Shown: positions 18,326 through 26,802 of the stretch, piece after piece
Position numbering within the stretch: the first letter of the stretch is position 1
How the letters are laid out: each line of letters opens with the position of its first letter
Assembly: GCA_038251405.1 (NCBI GenBank)
Contig: JBBSBH010000022.1
Coordinates: 1 to 64,000, forward strand
From: JADJLQ01 sp038251405
Lineage (GTDB): Bacteria; Bacteroidota; Bacteroidia; Chitinophagales; Saprospiraceae
Direction: 5' to 3'
Length of the DNA: 64,000 nucleotides
The notes under the pieces: generated by a model
Database searches by the model: none
What the model was told of the DNA's origin: nothing
The model's input: only the letters and a program-made list of their open reading frames with translations
Translations under genes and position numbers: made by a program

Positions 18326-18363
18326 TCAGATTCATCTGGTGGAACTATGCTGATGAAAAAAAG

Positions 18364-18990
18364 TCAGGTTTTCATCTTATTAATCGCCTCTACAGCACTA
18401 TTGACATGTAGTTTTTTATAAATACTTTTAATATGTGTACGTACGGTATCAATGCTAATGCTTAAAGTATTCGATATCATTTTATAGCTATTGCCTTTGG
18501 CGAGCGTCTCTAATATTTCTATTTCTTTGGCAGTTAAATTGTTTTCGGCATCTTTCTGTTTTCTGGCGAAAGGAGACTTTACATTGGCTAGTATTTTTTT
18601 TGCAATAGAGCTGGTGAGTGGCGCCCCTCCTTGTAGTACATCCTGTAGTGCATTTAGGACTCTATCGATTTCACTTTTTAATAGATAACCATTAGCACCG
18701 GCACATATTGCATCAAATATATTATCGTCATCATCGAATACAGTCAATATGATTGCTGGAGTATGTATAGATCGTGATCGAATAGTCTTAAGTGCCTCTA
18801 TGCCATTCATGATAGGCATATTAATATCCATAAGGATTACATCTACTGTGTGCGCTCTGATATCTTCTATGATACCGGATGGATTAAAAAATGAATGTAC
18901 CACTGTAAAATCATTGCTCATATTCAAAATGGTAGTTAGCGTAGATCTTAGTGCATCATTGTCTTCATATAAAAGGATTTTCTTCTTCAT
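18364..18990 (-). CDS. LuxR/NarL-family DNA-binding response regulator
   Basis: A 208-residue protein from the ATG at 18990; the longer reading from a TTG at 19002 would start inside the promoter box and is rejected. The receiver domain (1-120) shows the acidic pair (EDND, 9-12), the phospho-acceptor Asp55 in MDINMP and a Lys in LLKSE near 105. A LuxR-type helix-turn-helix fills about 140-205 (NLTAKEIEILETLAKGNS; ISIDTVRTHIKSIYKKLHV). It is encoded directly after the HisKA_3-type kinase at 19061-20473, which should phosphorylate it. A palindrome abutting its promoter also occurs upstream of the surface-protein operon at 20960, so it probably controls itself and those genes. Confidence 0.93.
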   Translation of the reverse strand: MKKKILLYEDNDALRSTLTTILNMSNDFTVVHSFFNPSGIIEDIRAHTVDVILMDINMPIMNGIEALKTIRSRSIHTPAIILTVFDDDDNIFDAICAGANGYLLKSEIDRVLNALQDVLQGGAPLTSSIAKKILANVKSPFARKQKDAENNLTAKEIEILETLAKGNSYKMISNTLSISIDTVRTHIKSIYKKLHVNSAVEAINKMKT

Positions 18991-18999
18991 GATATGATA

Positions 19000-19046
19000 C
19001 AAATATAATCATCATGTAAAGGTGAGGTAATCACATAATGATGTGA
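19000..19046 (-). promoter_or_regulatory. Promoter with abutting palindromic operator, upstream of the response regulator
   Basis: On the minus strand, TATATTTG (19000-19007) matches the -7 consensus exactly; twenty bases upstream stands TTA instead of the -33 TTG. Directly next to that is the palindrome TCACATAATGATGTGA (19031-19046), arms TCACAT/ATGTGA. Its centre is 31.5 bp from the first base of the -7 box, the position of a class-II activator site. A weak -33 box fits a promoter needing an activator. Confidence 0.55.
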
Positions 19047-19060
19047 CTTCGGCTAATAGG

Positions 19061-20473
19061 CTACACATTGGTGAGCAGCTCAAACTCTAACCTGACGCAG
19101 GATCCACTTCTTGTAAAATCAAAATCAATCTTTCCGTCCATAGCCTCGGCTCTCTGCCGCATGTTTTTCAAGCCACTGCCACTATGTTGATTTGGTATAT
19201 GAGCACTCCCATTGTCCCAAATCTTCAATACACATACTGCTTGCTCCACCATACAGCTTATGTCTACTTGAGTAGCTTGTGAGTGTTTCACTATATTGTT
19301 CAGAGCTTCACGGTATATCATCAATAGCTGCTTGCTTTGGTGAGAAGTGAGCGAAGGCATATTAGGGTCTATAGTCAAATGGAAGGCAATATCAGCATGA
19401 TCCAGCAGCTTACTTGCTGACTCCCTTAGCTTGATTTCGATAGCATCGTATTTAATAGAACTGTACTGCATGGCCCATACAATGTCCCTGATAGCATGCT
19501 GAAGCTGATCGACTTGCTGATTAATGAACATCAGATTAGACTTGGTCTTGGATGGGTCACTACCTAAATCTTCAATACTATTCCTGCTTAAGAGCTGGAT
19601 ACTTGTAAGCGTGCTACCCACATCATCATGCAAGTCTGTAGATATGGCATGCCTTATTTGTAGCTGGGTTGCTTTCTTTTCAGCAGTGATAAGCTGTTCT
19701 TGCGTTTGGTTAAGATCCGTCATGGATTGATTTAGTGAAGCAGTTCGTTCTAATACTTGTCTTTCTAGCAACTCGTTTTGTTGGCTTAGGATTTGTTGTT
19801 TTTCATTTGAAAGGCTTTGCAATTCACTTATTTCCTTCAGATTGAGAGCAGTCATAAATAAGACACCATCTACCATCAGAGATATATACATGCAATTACT
19901 AGGTCTAAACCAAGTAGAATGATACCAATGAACACCAAATCGACTATACAAAATATATAATCCAAAACCTATCACTACTACCCATGATGACCAAGCCAGG
20001 TATTTGAGGATAGGGTGGCCTCGCAATCTATAGAATTGCATCACGCATACCACTTGAATAGCAAAGAGTACATATTCATAGAGTTTTTCTATAAAATCAG
20101 TATCGAATAAAAGTACGGTCAAGCAATCTAACAACCCTATTAATATGGCACTGATAAATAAAAATTTTCGAGTCTTCTCTTCATTTTCCTTTATACCAAG
20201 AAACTCGTGATAAAGTAATAATAGCCACACTGGTATGCATTGATTGAGAAACAAGCCTATCTGTGGGATATATTTCGTGATTGCGGTCGGTACTAAATCT
20301 GTATTATGTGATCCATACGCTAACGCACTATTCAATAAAGTTGTAAAAAACATCATCGAACAATACAAATAAGCCCTATTCCATTTATAGATATAGGACT
20401 TTATCAGCAGTAATGCGCTCATCAAAAAACTAAAGCCGATGATGAAAAACATGAATAGTTCCCTCTTTTCCAT
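19061..20473 (-). CDS. Membrane sensor histidine kinase, HisKA_3 type
   Basis: A 470-residue kinase. About six or seven hydrophobic segments lie between residues 7 and 210, forming an integral-membrane sensor without a large extracellular domain. A coiled coil (about 215-270) leads to the HisKA_3 domain with the phospho-acceptor His282 in TDLHDDVGSTLTSI. The ATPase domain has an N-box (REALNNIVKH, 388-397), the G1 motif (WDNG) and a G2 motif (GSGLKNMRQRAEAMDG). Such kinases pair with NarL/LuxR-type regulators; the regulator is encoded 70 bp downstream. A TAGCTTTG -7 box is at 20542-20549. The signal sensed is unknown. Confidence 0.92.
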   Translation of the reverse strand: MEKRELFMFFIIGFSFLMSALLLIKSYIYKWNRAYLYCSMMFFTTLLNSALAYGSHNTDLVPTAITKYIPQIGLFLNQCIPVWLLLLYHEFLGIKENEEKTRKFLFISAILIGLLDCLTVLLFDTDFIEKLYEYVLFAIQVVCVMQFYRLRGHPILKYLAWSSWVVVIGFGLYILYSRFGVHWYHSTWFRPSNCMYISLMVDGVLFMTALNLKEISELQSLSNEKQQILSQQNELLERQVLERTASLNQSMTDLNQTQEQLITAEKKATQLQIRHAISTDLHDDVGSTLTSIQLLSRNSIEDLGSDPSKTKSNLMFINQQVDQLQHAIRDIVWAMQYSSIKYDAIEIKLRESASKLLDHADIAFHLTIDPNMPSLTSHQSKQLLMIYREALNNIVKHSQATQVDISCMVEQAVCVLKIWDNGSAHIPNQHSGSGLKNMRQRAEAMDGKIDFDFTRSGSCVRLEFELLTNV

Positions 20474-20709
20474 AACCCTACAATTACCCTATGTGAATGA
20501 ATAAATTTTCAATGCAAACTGCAATAAAAATACGTATTAGACAAAGCTAGTCTTTAAATAAGGGATCTACTAGTCCCAGCATCTGATGCTTTGTACTCCT
20601 CTAAGAATTTATACGCGATATCGCTCACTCAGTGCGCATTCTCAGTCTGCTCTAGATTTTTTATTATCTAAATTGTAAGCAACTTTTAATACAAGGATAC
20701 GATCACACC

Positions 20710-20725
20710 TCACATGATCATGTGA
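20710..20725. promoter_or_regulatory. 16-bp palindromic operator candidate
   Basis: TCACATGATCATGTGA is a perfect palindrome with the same arms (TCACAT-N4-ATGTGA) as the element next to the response regulator promoter at 19031-19046. It lies about 235 bp from the start codons on either side, so it could serve as a distal or looping site. Confidence 0.5.
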
Positions 20726-20891
20726 CATGATTTCGCTGACAATATTTTTTCTAAACACACTTTAATCCATCTAATTCAAAAACAATGAATAATCGATGGC
20801 TGATATCTGTAGTACTTGAATACAACTGTAAGAATGATACTCATAAGAATAATGTATTCTCGATTATAGAGCCCATTGCTCATCATTTTAC

Positions 20892-20938
20892 TCGCATCAT
20901 CATGCGATATGATAGGTTATATATCTAATTCACCTTTG
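20892..20938 (+). promoter_or_regulatory. Operator and promoter of the surface-protein operon
   Basis: The palindrome TCGCATCATCATGCGA (20892-20907; arms TCGCAT/ATGCGA, N4) is centred 31.5 bp upstream of CACCTTTG (20931-20938), a one-mismatch -7 box. The -33 position reads TAT rather than TTG. This geometry is the same as at the response regulator promoter, with operator abutting a poor -33 box. Confidence 0.5.
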
Positions 20939-20959
20939 TCTCATTAAAAAAAATCTAAA

Positions 20960-21448
20960 ATGATAAAAATCTACTTTGCTTTTTTAATTCTGCTTAGCTC
21001 CCTGACCAAGGACTATGCACAATGCAATATCACACCCTCTGAAAATTTCACAGACTATAGAGTCTCTCCAGTACATGGCCTCATTATACAAGGTGCCGTC
21101 GTCAATGGTGGTAGTATATATGGTAGCAACGCGGGATTGCTATTTCATTCTATCCTTACTACTGCGAATATCACCACAGCTACCTATGAAACGGGTGAAC
21201 TATCCGAATTAATCGTACACCCCAATCCAGTATCGAGCACGCTGTATCTCGATTGGAAAAATATTCATCTAGACTGTAATCTAGAGCTATACTCTGTTCT
21301 TGGACAAAAACTCATACAAAGTACTAGAGGATCTCGTGAATATACTACTTCGATAAATATGGAAACACTTGGCAGTGGTATCTATCTGCTCAAAATTATT
21401 AGCAAAAACAATCAATATATCATCACACATAAAATCATTAAACCTTAA
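20960..21448 (+). CDS. Small secreted protein with T9SS type A sorting domain
   Basis: A 162-residue exported protein: signal peptide 1-21 (ending TKDYAQ), a short mature segment of about 50 residues with a Gly/Ser-rich part (IIQGAVVNGGSIYGSNAGLL), and a T9SS type A sorting domain filling roughly the second half (ELIVHPNPVSSTLYLDW to the C-terminal THKIIKP). The mature part is too short for a known domain; it may be a surface-attached peptide or structural subunit. It is the first gene of an operon: the collagen-like gene follows after 5 bp. Control by the palindrome at 20892-20907 is likely. The function is unknown. Confidence 0.8.
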   Translation: MIKIYFAFLILLSSLTKDYAQCNITPSENFTDYRVSPVHGLIIQGAVVNGGSIYGSNAGLLFHSILTTANITTATYETGELSELIVHPNPVSSTLYLDWKNIHLDCNLELYSVLGQKLIQSTRGSREYTTSINMETLGSGIYLLKIISKNNQYIITHKIIKP

Positions 21449-21453
21449 TCGAA

Positions 21454-24400
21454 ATGAAAAAATATTTTACACTTATTATTTTACTGGTCATAACATGCTT
21501 TGCTGCACGCAGCCAGTCAGGTATTTCTTACCAAGCCATCGTGCGCAACAGTGCAGGCATCTTACAAACCAACACAGATGTCTTTTTACGACTGAGCATC
21601 GTGCCAGATGGGGCTTCTACTACTCTATATGTTGAGGAGCAAACTATTAGGACGGATGCATATGGATGGGTCAATGCCCAAGTAGGATCCGGTAGAGTCG
21701 TATCCGGTAATATCAATACAATAGACTGGGCTAGCTCTGTCAAATTACTAAAAGTGGAATGTAAGCCATCTGCAATTGGTGAATATGCTGCATTGGGATC
21801 ATCTATCATCAATCCAAAAGCATTACAAGGACCCAAAGGAGATCAAGGGATAGCGGGTATGCAAGGAGCTAAAGGTGATCAAGGAGTGCAAGGAGTGAAG
21901 GGCGACCAAGGAATACAAGGAATAGCAGGTGCCAAAGGTGATAAAGGGAATGACGGTACAGGTGTAAAAATCGTAGGCTCCGTAGCTAATGCTGCTGCAT
22001 TACCAGCTACCGGTATGGTAGGTGATATGTATATAGCTCAAGATAATGGTAATGGCCATGTATGGAGTGGTACTACTTGGGTCAATGTAGGTCAGATAAA
22101 AGGTCCTAAGGGAGATCAAGGAATACAAGGTTTGCAGGGCCTTATCGGATTAAAAGGCGATAGTGGTATGCAAGGCCCTACAGGAGCTACCGGACTTACT
22201 GGCCCAAGTGGTGCTACCGGACTTACTGGCCCTAGTGGTGCAACTGGACTTACTGGCCCTACAGGAGCAACTGGACTTACTGGCCCTACAGGGGCTACTG
22301 GACTTACTGGCCCTACAGGAGCTACTGGACTTACTGGCCCTACAGGAGCTACCGGACTTACTGGCCCTACAGGAGCTACCGGACTTACTGGCCCAAGTGG
22401 TGCAACTGGACTTACTGGCCTTACAGGAGCTACCGGACCACAAGGAATACAAGGTTTGCAGGGTCTTACCGGATTAAAAGGCGACACCGGTTTACAAGGC
22501 CCTGTAGGCCCTAAAGGTGATGCAGGAGATGTAGGTACATCATGGTCATTAAAGGGTAATTCAGGCATTAATCCCGATTCTAACTACATCGGCACTTCAG
22601 ATGATAAAGACATTGTATTTAAGAGAAATAAAGTCAAATCCGGTTTGATAAATAGTACCAACACTTCGATTGGAAATTCCTCATTATCCATGAATATATC
22701 TGGTGTACAAAATACTTCCATGGGTGCCCAGAGTCTATCTAATAATGCAGATGGATCTCGAAATGTAGCCATTGGTTATATCTCTATGCGAGACAATGTA
22801 GTGGGCACTAACAATGTATCGGTAGGAGCCAACTCACTCACAAAATCTAACAGCAACTCTAATGTAGCATTAGGCACGTATACATTGACCAATCATCCAA
22901 ACAGCAATAAAAACATAGCAATAGGATATGGCACTATGTTTAACAAAACGAATGGTACTGATAATATCGCACTAGGTTACGAAGCCATGTGGGGGAATAA
23001 TGGATCTAATAATATAGTGATAGGAAATAGTGCAGCGCGTAATGACTCCACATCAGATAAATTATACATCGAAAACTCCAATGCTACACCTAACAATGCA
23101 TTGATCTATGGAGATTTTGCTGCAGATAGTCTTTTACTAAATGCTAAAACAATCAATAGAAATAGTTTTCATATTCGAGATAGAAATCCACTGGAGTTTG
23201 GGTATGGCCTGACCAAAGAGATAAACTCAGGAAAAATTGGATATGCTTTATTTACTGCTAATACATTGGACATAGTCGGTGGTGGATTAAGCAATGTAGA
23301 TCGCAAAATAAGGTTTTGGGCAGAGGCAGGTGCACAATTTGAAGGTGGTGCTACATTCAATGGAGGTATCAGACTATCCAATCACACAGGTACTCCCAGT
23401 GCAGGATATCTCAGGTACAATACTAGCAGTAATGTTTTTGAAGGATATAATGGTACATCATGGCTATCGCTGTCTGGTAGTGGAGGCGGAGGTGCATCTT
23501 CATTATGGGTAAATAACAATACACTGTTAAGTAATAACACTGCTCACAATGTAGAATCCATCAAACGAGTCTTGATCAGCCCCTTACCAGGTAGTGTCGC
23601 ATTAGCTGACAATACTGTACTTACTGTAGCTGCACAAAATGAAAAAAGTATTGCATCATTCATTACACAGAATGTAACAGATGGTTCCAAAGCGGTGATC
23701 ATACAAAATCAAGGCACCGCATCAAGCTTTACTAATCCTACGAGTTTGTATATTGAAAACAACCCGTACTTAGACTCTGGTATCGGTATAGAAATAAAAG
23801 CCGGAGGGACAGGATTGAAAATATCCGGTGGACTACAAGGTGCAGTAGTGACATCCAGTAATCTTGCTGCGGCAGGAAGTTTTACTGGTGGTACGGGGGT
23901 GATTGGTACCGGCCAATACACAGGCCTTAGTGGATCAGCATTGTATCCAGATCACACCTCGACTGGTGTAAAAGGAGGATACTTTGGAAATGGTAGTTAT
24001 AATGGTATCGGTGTGGAGGGTACTAGTTTACCCACAGGTGCTACTATACCCAATGGTAAAGGTTTTGGAATTGGTGGAAAATTTATTGGTGGAAATAAAG
24101 GTCTATGGGCAGAGATGAATCCCAACCTTAGCTCTAATTATTTAGCAGATCTGAGAATATTTAATAAGATATATGGCGATGATGGTTTGCCGATGGCAGG
24201 ATATTTCAAATCTACTTCAAGCATCGGCATCTCTAGTACTAGTAGTGGCACACATCAATCAAACGATGGCAATGCCTATAGCATCGGTGTAGTAGGAAAA
24301 AGCAATCCTGTCGGTGGTATGTCTATCGGAGTATTTGGCCAAGGAGAAGGTACGAATGATAGAATCGGAGTGATGGGAGTAAGTGAGGCATCATCTGCAT

Positions 24401-24885
24401 CCGGTATTGCTATTGGTGTCAAAGGAGTTGCCTCGGGTGTTTTAGGCATAGCCGGCGTATTCAAAGGACCGGAAGCATTGCATATAGAAGGTGAAAATAT
24501 TGGTTTGCATTCTCTGGCACCAACTAATGATTTTACGGGTAATAGTAATCTACCTATCCTAAAATTAACCCAGCAAAGCCCTCAAATGAATGCATTAGAG
24601 ATCAGCGGAGGGTACATAAAAGTAAATCAAACAGCTGCCACAAAAACTGCATTCGTACATACTTCGGCAGCTAGTAATATCACTGGCAATGCCACCATAC
24701 TTAGCTATCCAGGGGCGCATTCGTCTGACATGGTCTTTGTACAAAAAACTTTGCCTTACACAGGAAGTGCAGTCATCACTTGGTATGATAGTGCTATCGG
24801 TAGCTGGAAGATAGCCAATGAGACCAATACATTACCTATGCCAGTCAATGCGAGGTTTTTCGTATTCATCATCAAAACTCAGTAG
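21454..24885 (+). CDS. Collagen-like repeat surface/fibre protein
   Basis: An 1143-residue exported protein. Signal peptide 1-21 (ITCFAARSQS); an N-terminal beta domain 22-125 (SGISYQAIVRNSAGILQ.., a common opening of Bacteroidota fibre proteins); Gly-X-Y triplets at about 126-170 and 213-365, interrupted by a short folded insert; the core is a perfect nine-residue repeat GPTGATGLT / GPSGATGLT (241-330). Then come YadA-like head repeats (about 400-525: NVAIGYISM, NIAIGYGTM, NIALGYEAM), and a long beta-rich, Gly-rich tail to 1143 without a T9SS domain. The triple-helix stalk plus head layout suggests a trimeric fibre. It is co-transcribed with the T9SS gene 5 bp upstream. Adhesion is inferred. 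Confidence 0.85.
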   Translation: MKKYFTLIILLVITCFAARSQSGISYQAIVRNSAGILQTNTDVFLRLSIVPDGASTTLYVEEQTIRTDAYGWVNAQVGSGRVVSGNINTIDWASSVKLLKVECKPSAIGEYAALGSSIINPKALQGPKGDQGIAGMQGAKGDQGVQGVKGDQGIQGIAGAKGDKGNDGTGVKIVGSVANAAALPATGMVGDMYIAQDNGNGHVWSGTTWVNVGQIKGPKGDQGIQGLQGLIGLKGDSGMQGPTGATGLTGPSGATGLTGPSGATGLTGPTGATGLTGPTGATGLTGPTGATGLTGPTGATGLTGPTGATGLTGPSGATGLTGLTGATGPQGIQGLQGLTGLKGDTGLQGPVGPKGDAGDVGTSWSLKGNSGINPDSNYIGTSDDKDIVFKRNKVKSGLINSTNTSIGNSSLSMNISGVQNTSMGAQSLSNNADGSRNVAIGYISMRDNVVGTNNVSVGANSLTKSNSNSNVALGTYTLTNHPNSNKNIAIGYGTMFNKTNGTDNIALGYEAMWGNNGSNNIVIGNSAARNDSTSDKLYIENSNATPNNALIYGDFAADSLLLNAKTINRNSFHIRDRNPLEFGYGLTKEINSGKIGYALFTANTLDIVGGGLSNVDRKIRFWAEAGAQFEGGATFNGGIRLSNHTGTPSAGYLRYNTSSNVFEGYNGTSWLSLSGSGGGGASSLWVNNNTLLSNNTAHNVESIKRVLISPLPGSVALADNTVLTVAAQNEKSIASFITQNVTDGSKAVIIQNQGTASSFTNPTSLYIENNPYLDSGIGIEIKAGGTGLKISGGLQGAVVTSSNLAAAGSFTGGTGVIGTGQYTGLSGSALYPDHTSTGVKGGYFGNGSYNGIGVEGTSLPTGATIPNGKGFGIGGKFIGGNKGLWAEMNPNLSSNYLADLRIFNKIYGDDGLPMAGYFKSTSSIGISSTSSGTHQSNDGNAYSIGVVGKSNPVGGMSIGVFGQGEGTNDRIGVMGVSEASSASGIAIGVKGVASGVLGIAGVFKGPEALHIEGENIGLHSLAPTNDFTGNSNLPILKLTQQSPQMNALEISGGYIKVNQTAATKTAFVHTSAASNITGNATILSYPGAHSSDMVFVQKTLPYTGSAVITWYDSAIGSWKIANETNTLPMPVNARFFVFIIKTQ
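22174..22443 (+). repeat. 27-bp tandem repeat coding for GPxGATGLT
   Basis: Nine full units of 27 bp starting at 22174 (unit starts every 27 bp, the ninth at 22390-22416) plus a tenth degenerate unit to 22443. A typical unit reads GGCCCTACAGGAGC then TACCGGACTTACT. Units differ by a few bases (ACA/AGT giving Thr or Ser; ACC/ACT/AAC-type third-base changes), so the array has been homogenised but not recently copied in one step. Each unit keeps the frame. Confidence 0.95.
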
Positions 24886-24968
24886 ATCCTAATACTTCCT
24901 GAATACAGAATCGAACGAATCCAATAAAATTATAAAAATAAATTAAGTCTTTCAAACCAATCATTATT

Positions 24969-26717
24969 ATGAAAAATTTTATAACAACATTTTTGATCTC
25001 CTTATCCATCTTGACTTGGATAGAAGCAGCACCTCCTACCTGCAGTAGCATTACCGGCAATTCACTGAGGGTAACTAGGCGCCTTTTATTAGAAGATTTG
25101 TCAAACTCATGTTCGGTTCTTATACCTGATGTAAGGCATTTGGTCATAGTCAGTACTGGAAGAGGTTATATACAGAAAGGTAGTCTTATCCAATATCCTG
25201 CCGCAGGGAGCTATATGAATGTAGGAGGTGATGCATTCGGTAGCTGTCCGCCAACCATTACCATCACTGTGAAGGCTAATTTTGGCTTTAGTATTCTCAA
25301 TCCAACTGTGGCATGTACAGTAACAACGCCTATTTTGGTGAATGTCATAGATAGAATTAAGCCTACAGTAGAGCCATTTTCAATTACCACGAGTAATACT
25401 AGATTTACAATAGCTAACCTTAAAGATTTCTTTAACAGCACCAATTTATATGATAATTGCACACCTTTTAGTGTACTAAAACAAAGATTGGAAATGGAAA
25501 ACGATCCTTATCGACCTACTAATGTGATTATCCGTTGTGGGGTCTCTAATCAATACCCAGTAAGGATACGCACCAGAGATGCTTGCGGAAATTATTCTAA
25601 TTGGTCAAGAGTGACAGTAAAGTTTATTGATAACAGCCCACCATCAGCTCCTACTATTATAGCACCTGCATTCATTCCATTATTACCCAACTCTGCTTAT
25701 GTTCCTATTATTCCTACCCATGACCGATCCTCTACCACCTCAAGTTTTTATTCATCTACAGTAGATAATTGGACTCCTCCTGGTGATATTATTTATAGCT
25801 ATAGAATATTACCTCCTTATTCTTCCCCTCAAAATTTTCCAGAATCGGGGATTAATATCGGCATCCCTACTTGTAATGAAACATTGCATATAAGAGTATG
25901 TGCTCAAGACTGCTTTGGCAATGGAAACCTCCATTTGACAGATAATCTTAGTGGGACTAACTGTACTATTTTTAGCATTATTGCAAAAGATGTGACTCCA
26001 CCTAGATTTACTTCCATTCTATGTGGCGATACGACTTTCATACCGGCAAATTGTTCTGTAAGAATGCCAAGCCTAGTTCCTGATGCTGCTGTCGTCAACA
26101 ATTGTGGAACATACACCATTTTTCAGAAGCCAGGTGCTGAAGACATACTTAATGATGGAATACCAAATTCATATAAGCTTAGTCGGTGGTCTGGTGCTGC
26201 TCCTCTTCCTTTAAGTCCAGCTTTGCAATCTTACGATGCAGACCCAATTATTAATTGCGCCAATTTGAATGGTATTTTTAAATCTTATAAAGTATCCTAT
26301 TTGATCATCGATGCCAACGGCAATCATGAATATTACAATAATTGTAAAGTAGTGAGTCTGATCACTGGTATTACGGACAATCCTGGACTTACCTCTGTCT
26401 TAGAATCAAGATCCATCACCAATAATACTACAACAATTGCCATATCCAATTCCATACTTAGCCAAAATTTCCCCAATCCATTTAGTGAATCATCCACAAT
26501 CAAGATAACTTCCTCTACAAATCAAAATGGTAATCTCATTTTTTACAATGCAGTTGGTCAGCAAGTATATGCTAAAAGCATTACGCTGCATCGAGGAGAA
26601 AACTTTGCTACCATATCTAAATCGGAGCTCAGGACTACCGGATTAATTACGTGTGCTTTAGTTTCTACTGAAAGTGGCAAGCCTCTCGCTAAGATGATCA
26701 AGATGATGGTGTTATAG
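24969..26717 (+). CDS. Secreted multidomain protein with T9SS sorting domain
   Basis: A 582-residue protein with a signal peptide (1-21, ..ILTWIEAA). The mature part is a chain of Ig/HYR-like beta modules with paired Cys and recurring boundaries such as VIDRIKPTVEPFSI (about 135), FIDNSPPSAPTII (about 220) and AKDVTPPRFTSI (about 340), each followed by a module with NNCG or DNC-type motifs. The C-terminus (about 495-582, SQNFPNPFSESSTIKITSS to AKMIKMMVL) is a T9SS type A sorting domain. It follows the collagen-like gene by 83 bp on the same strand. The last ~125 bp of the gene have a decayed duplicate at 29702-29830. Likely a surface or matrix protein; no catalytic motif seen. Confidence 0.83.
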   Translation: MKNFITTFLISLSILTWIEAAPPTCSSITGNSLRVTRRLLLEDLSNSCSVLIPDVRHLVIVSTGRGYIQKGSLIQYPAAGSYMNVGGDAFGSCPPTITITVKANFGFSILNPTVACTVTTPILVNVIDRIKPTVEPFSITTSNTRFTIANLKDFFNSTNLYDNCTPFSVLKQRLEMENDPYRPTNVIIRCGVSNQYPVRIRTRDACGNYSNWSRVTVKFIDNSPPSAPTIIAPAFIPLLPNSAYVPIIPTHDRSSTTSSFYSSTVDNWTPPGDIIYSYRILPPYSSPQNFPESGINIGIPTCNETLHIRVCAQDCFGNGNLHLTDNLSGTNCTIFSIIAKDVTPPRFTSILCGDTTFIPANCSVRMPSLVPDAAVVNNCGTYTIFQKPGAEDILNDGIPNSYKLSRWSGAAPLPLSPALQSYDADPIINCANLNGIFKSYKVSYLIIDANGNHEYYNNCKVVSLITGITDNPGLTSVLESRSITNNTTTIAISNSILSQNFPNPFSESSTIKITSSTNQNGNLIFYNAVGQQVYAKSITLHRGENFATISKSELRTTGLITCALVSTESGKPLAKMIKMMVL

Positions 26718-26743
26718 AAAAGCAGTCAAAACCTATAAAAACA

Positions 26744-26775
26744 AATAGCCACCTTCACTATATTAGGGTGGTATT
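26744..26775 (+). terminator. Weak hairpin after the T9SS gene
   Basis: AATA.CCACC (26744-26753) can pair with GGTGG.TATT (26767-26775), loop of about 13. It follows the stop codon at 26717 but has no poly-T tail, so termination is uncertain. Confidence 0.3.
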
Positions 26776-26802
26776 CTTAAAAAAGCTATAAACTTTTATA
26801 CG

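Larger units (their letters stand above)
20474..20959. other. 486-bp divergent regulatory region between kinase and surface-protein operon
   Basis: No convincing gene. It holds a TAGCTTTG -7 box for the kinase (minus strand, 20542-20549), a perfect 16-bp palindrome TCACATGATCATGTGA (20710-20725) at the middle, a second palindrome TCGCATCATCATGCGA (20892-20907) and a -7-like box CACCTTTG (20931-20938) for the gene at 20960. A 47-codon reading frame at 20785-20928 runs through the operator and is judged spurious. Confidence 0.5.

Noticed and set aside
20613..20640. GCGATATCGC and CACTCAGTG short palindromes as further operators
   Set aside because: They do not share the TCRCAT-N4-ATGYGA arms and have no spacing relation to a -7 box.
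20785..20928. 47-codon plus-strand reading frame in the divergent regulatory region
   Set aside because: No recognisable product, no signal, and it covers the operator candidate at 20892-20907.
22174..22443. Regular repeats resembling a CRISPR array
   Set aside because: The units are contiguous, in frame and without unique spacers; they code for collagen-type triplets.
22116..22568. Long minus-strand and alternative-frame readings through the collagen repeat (Pro/Val- or Ser/Lys-rich)
   Set aside because: A 27-bp repeat free of stops in one frame tends to be open in all; the composition mirrors the Gly-X-Y frame and there is no start region or family match.
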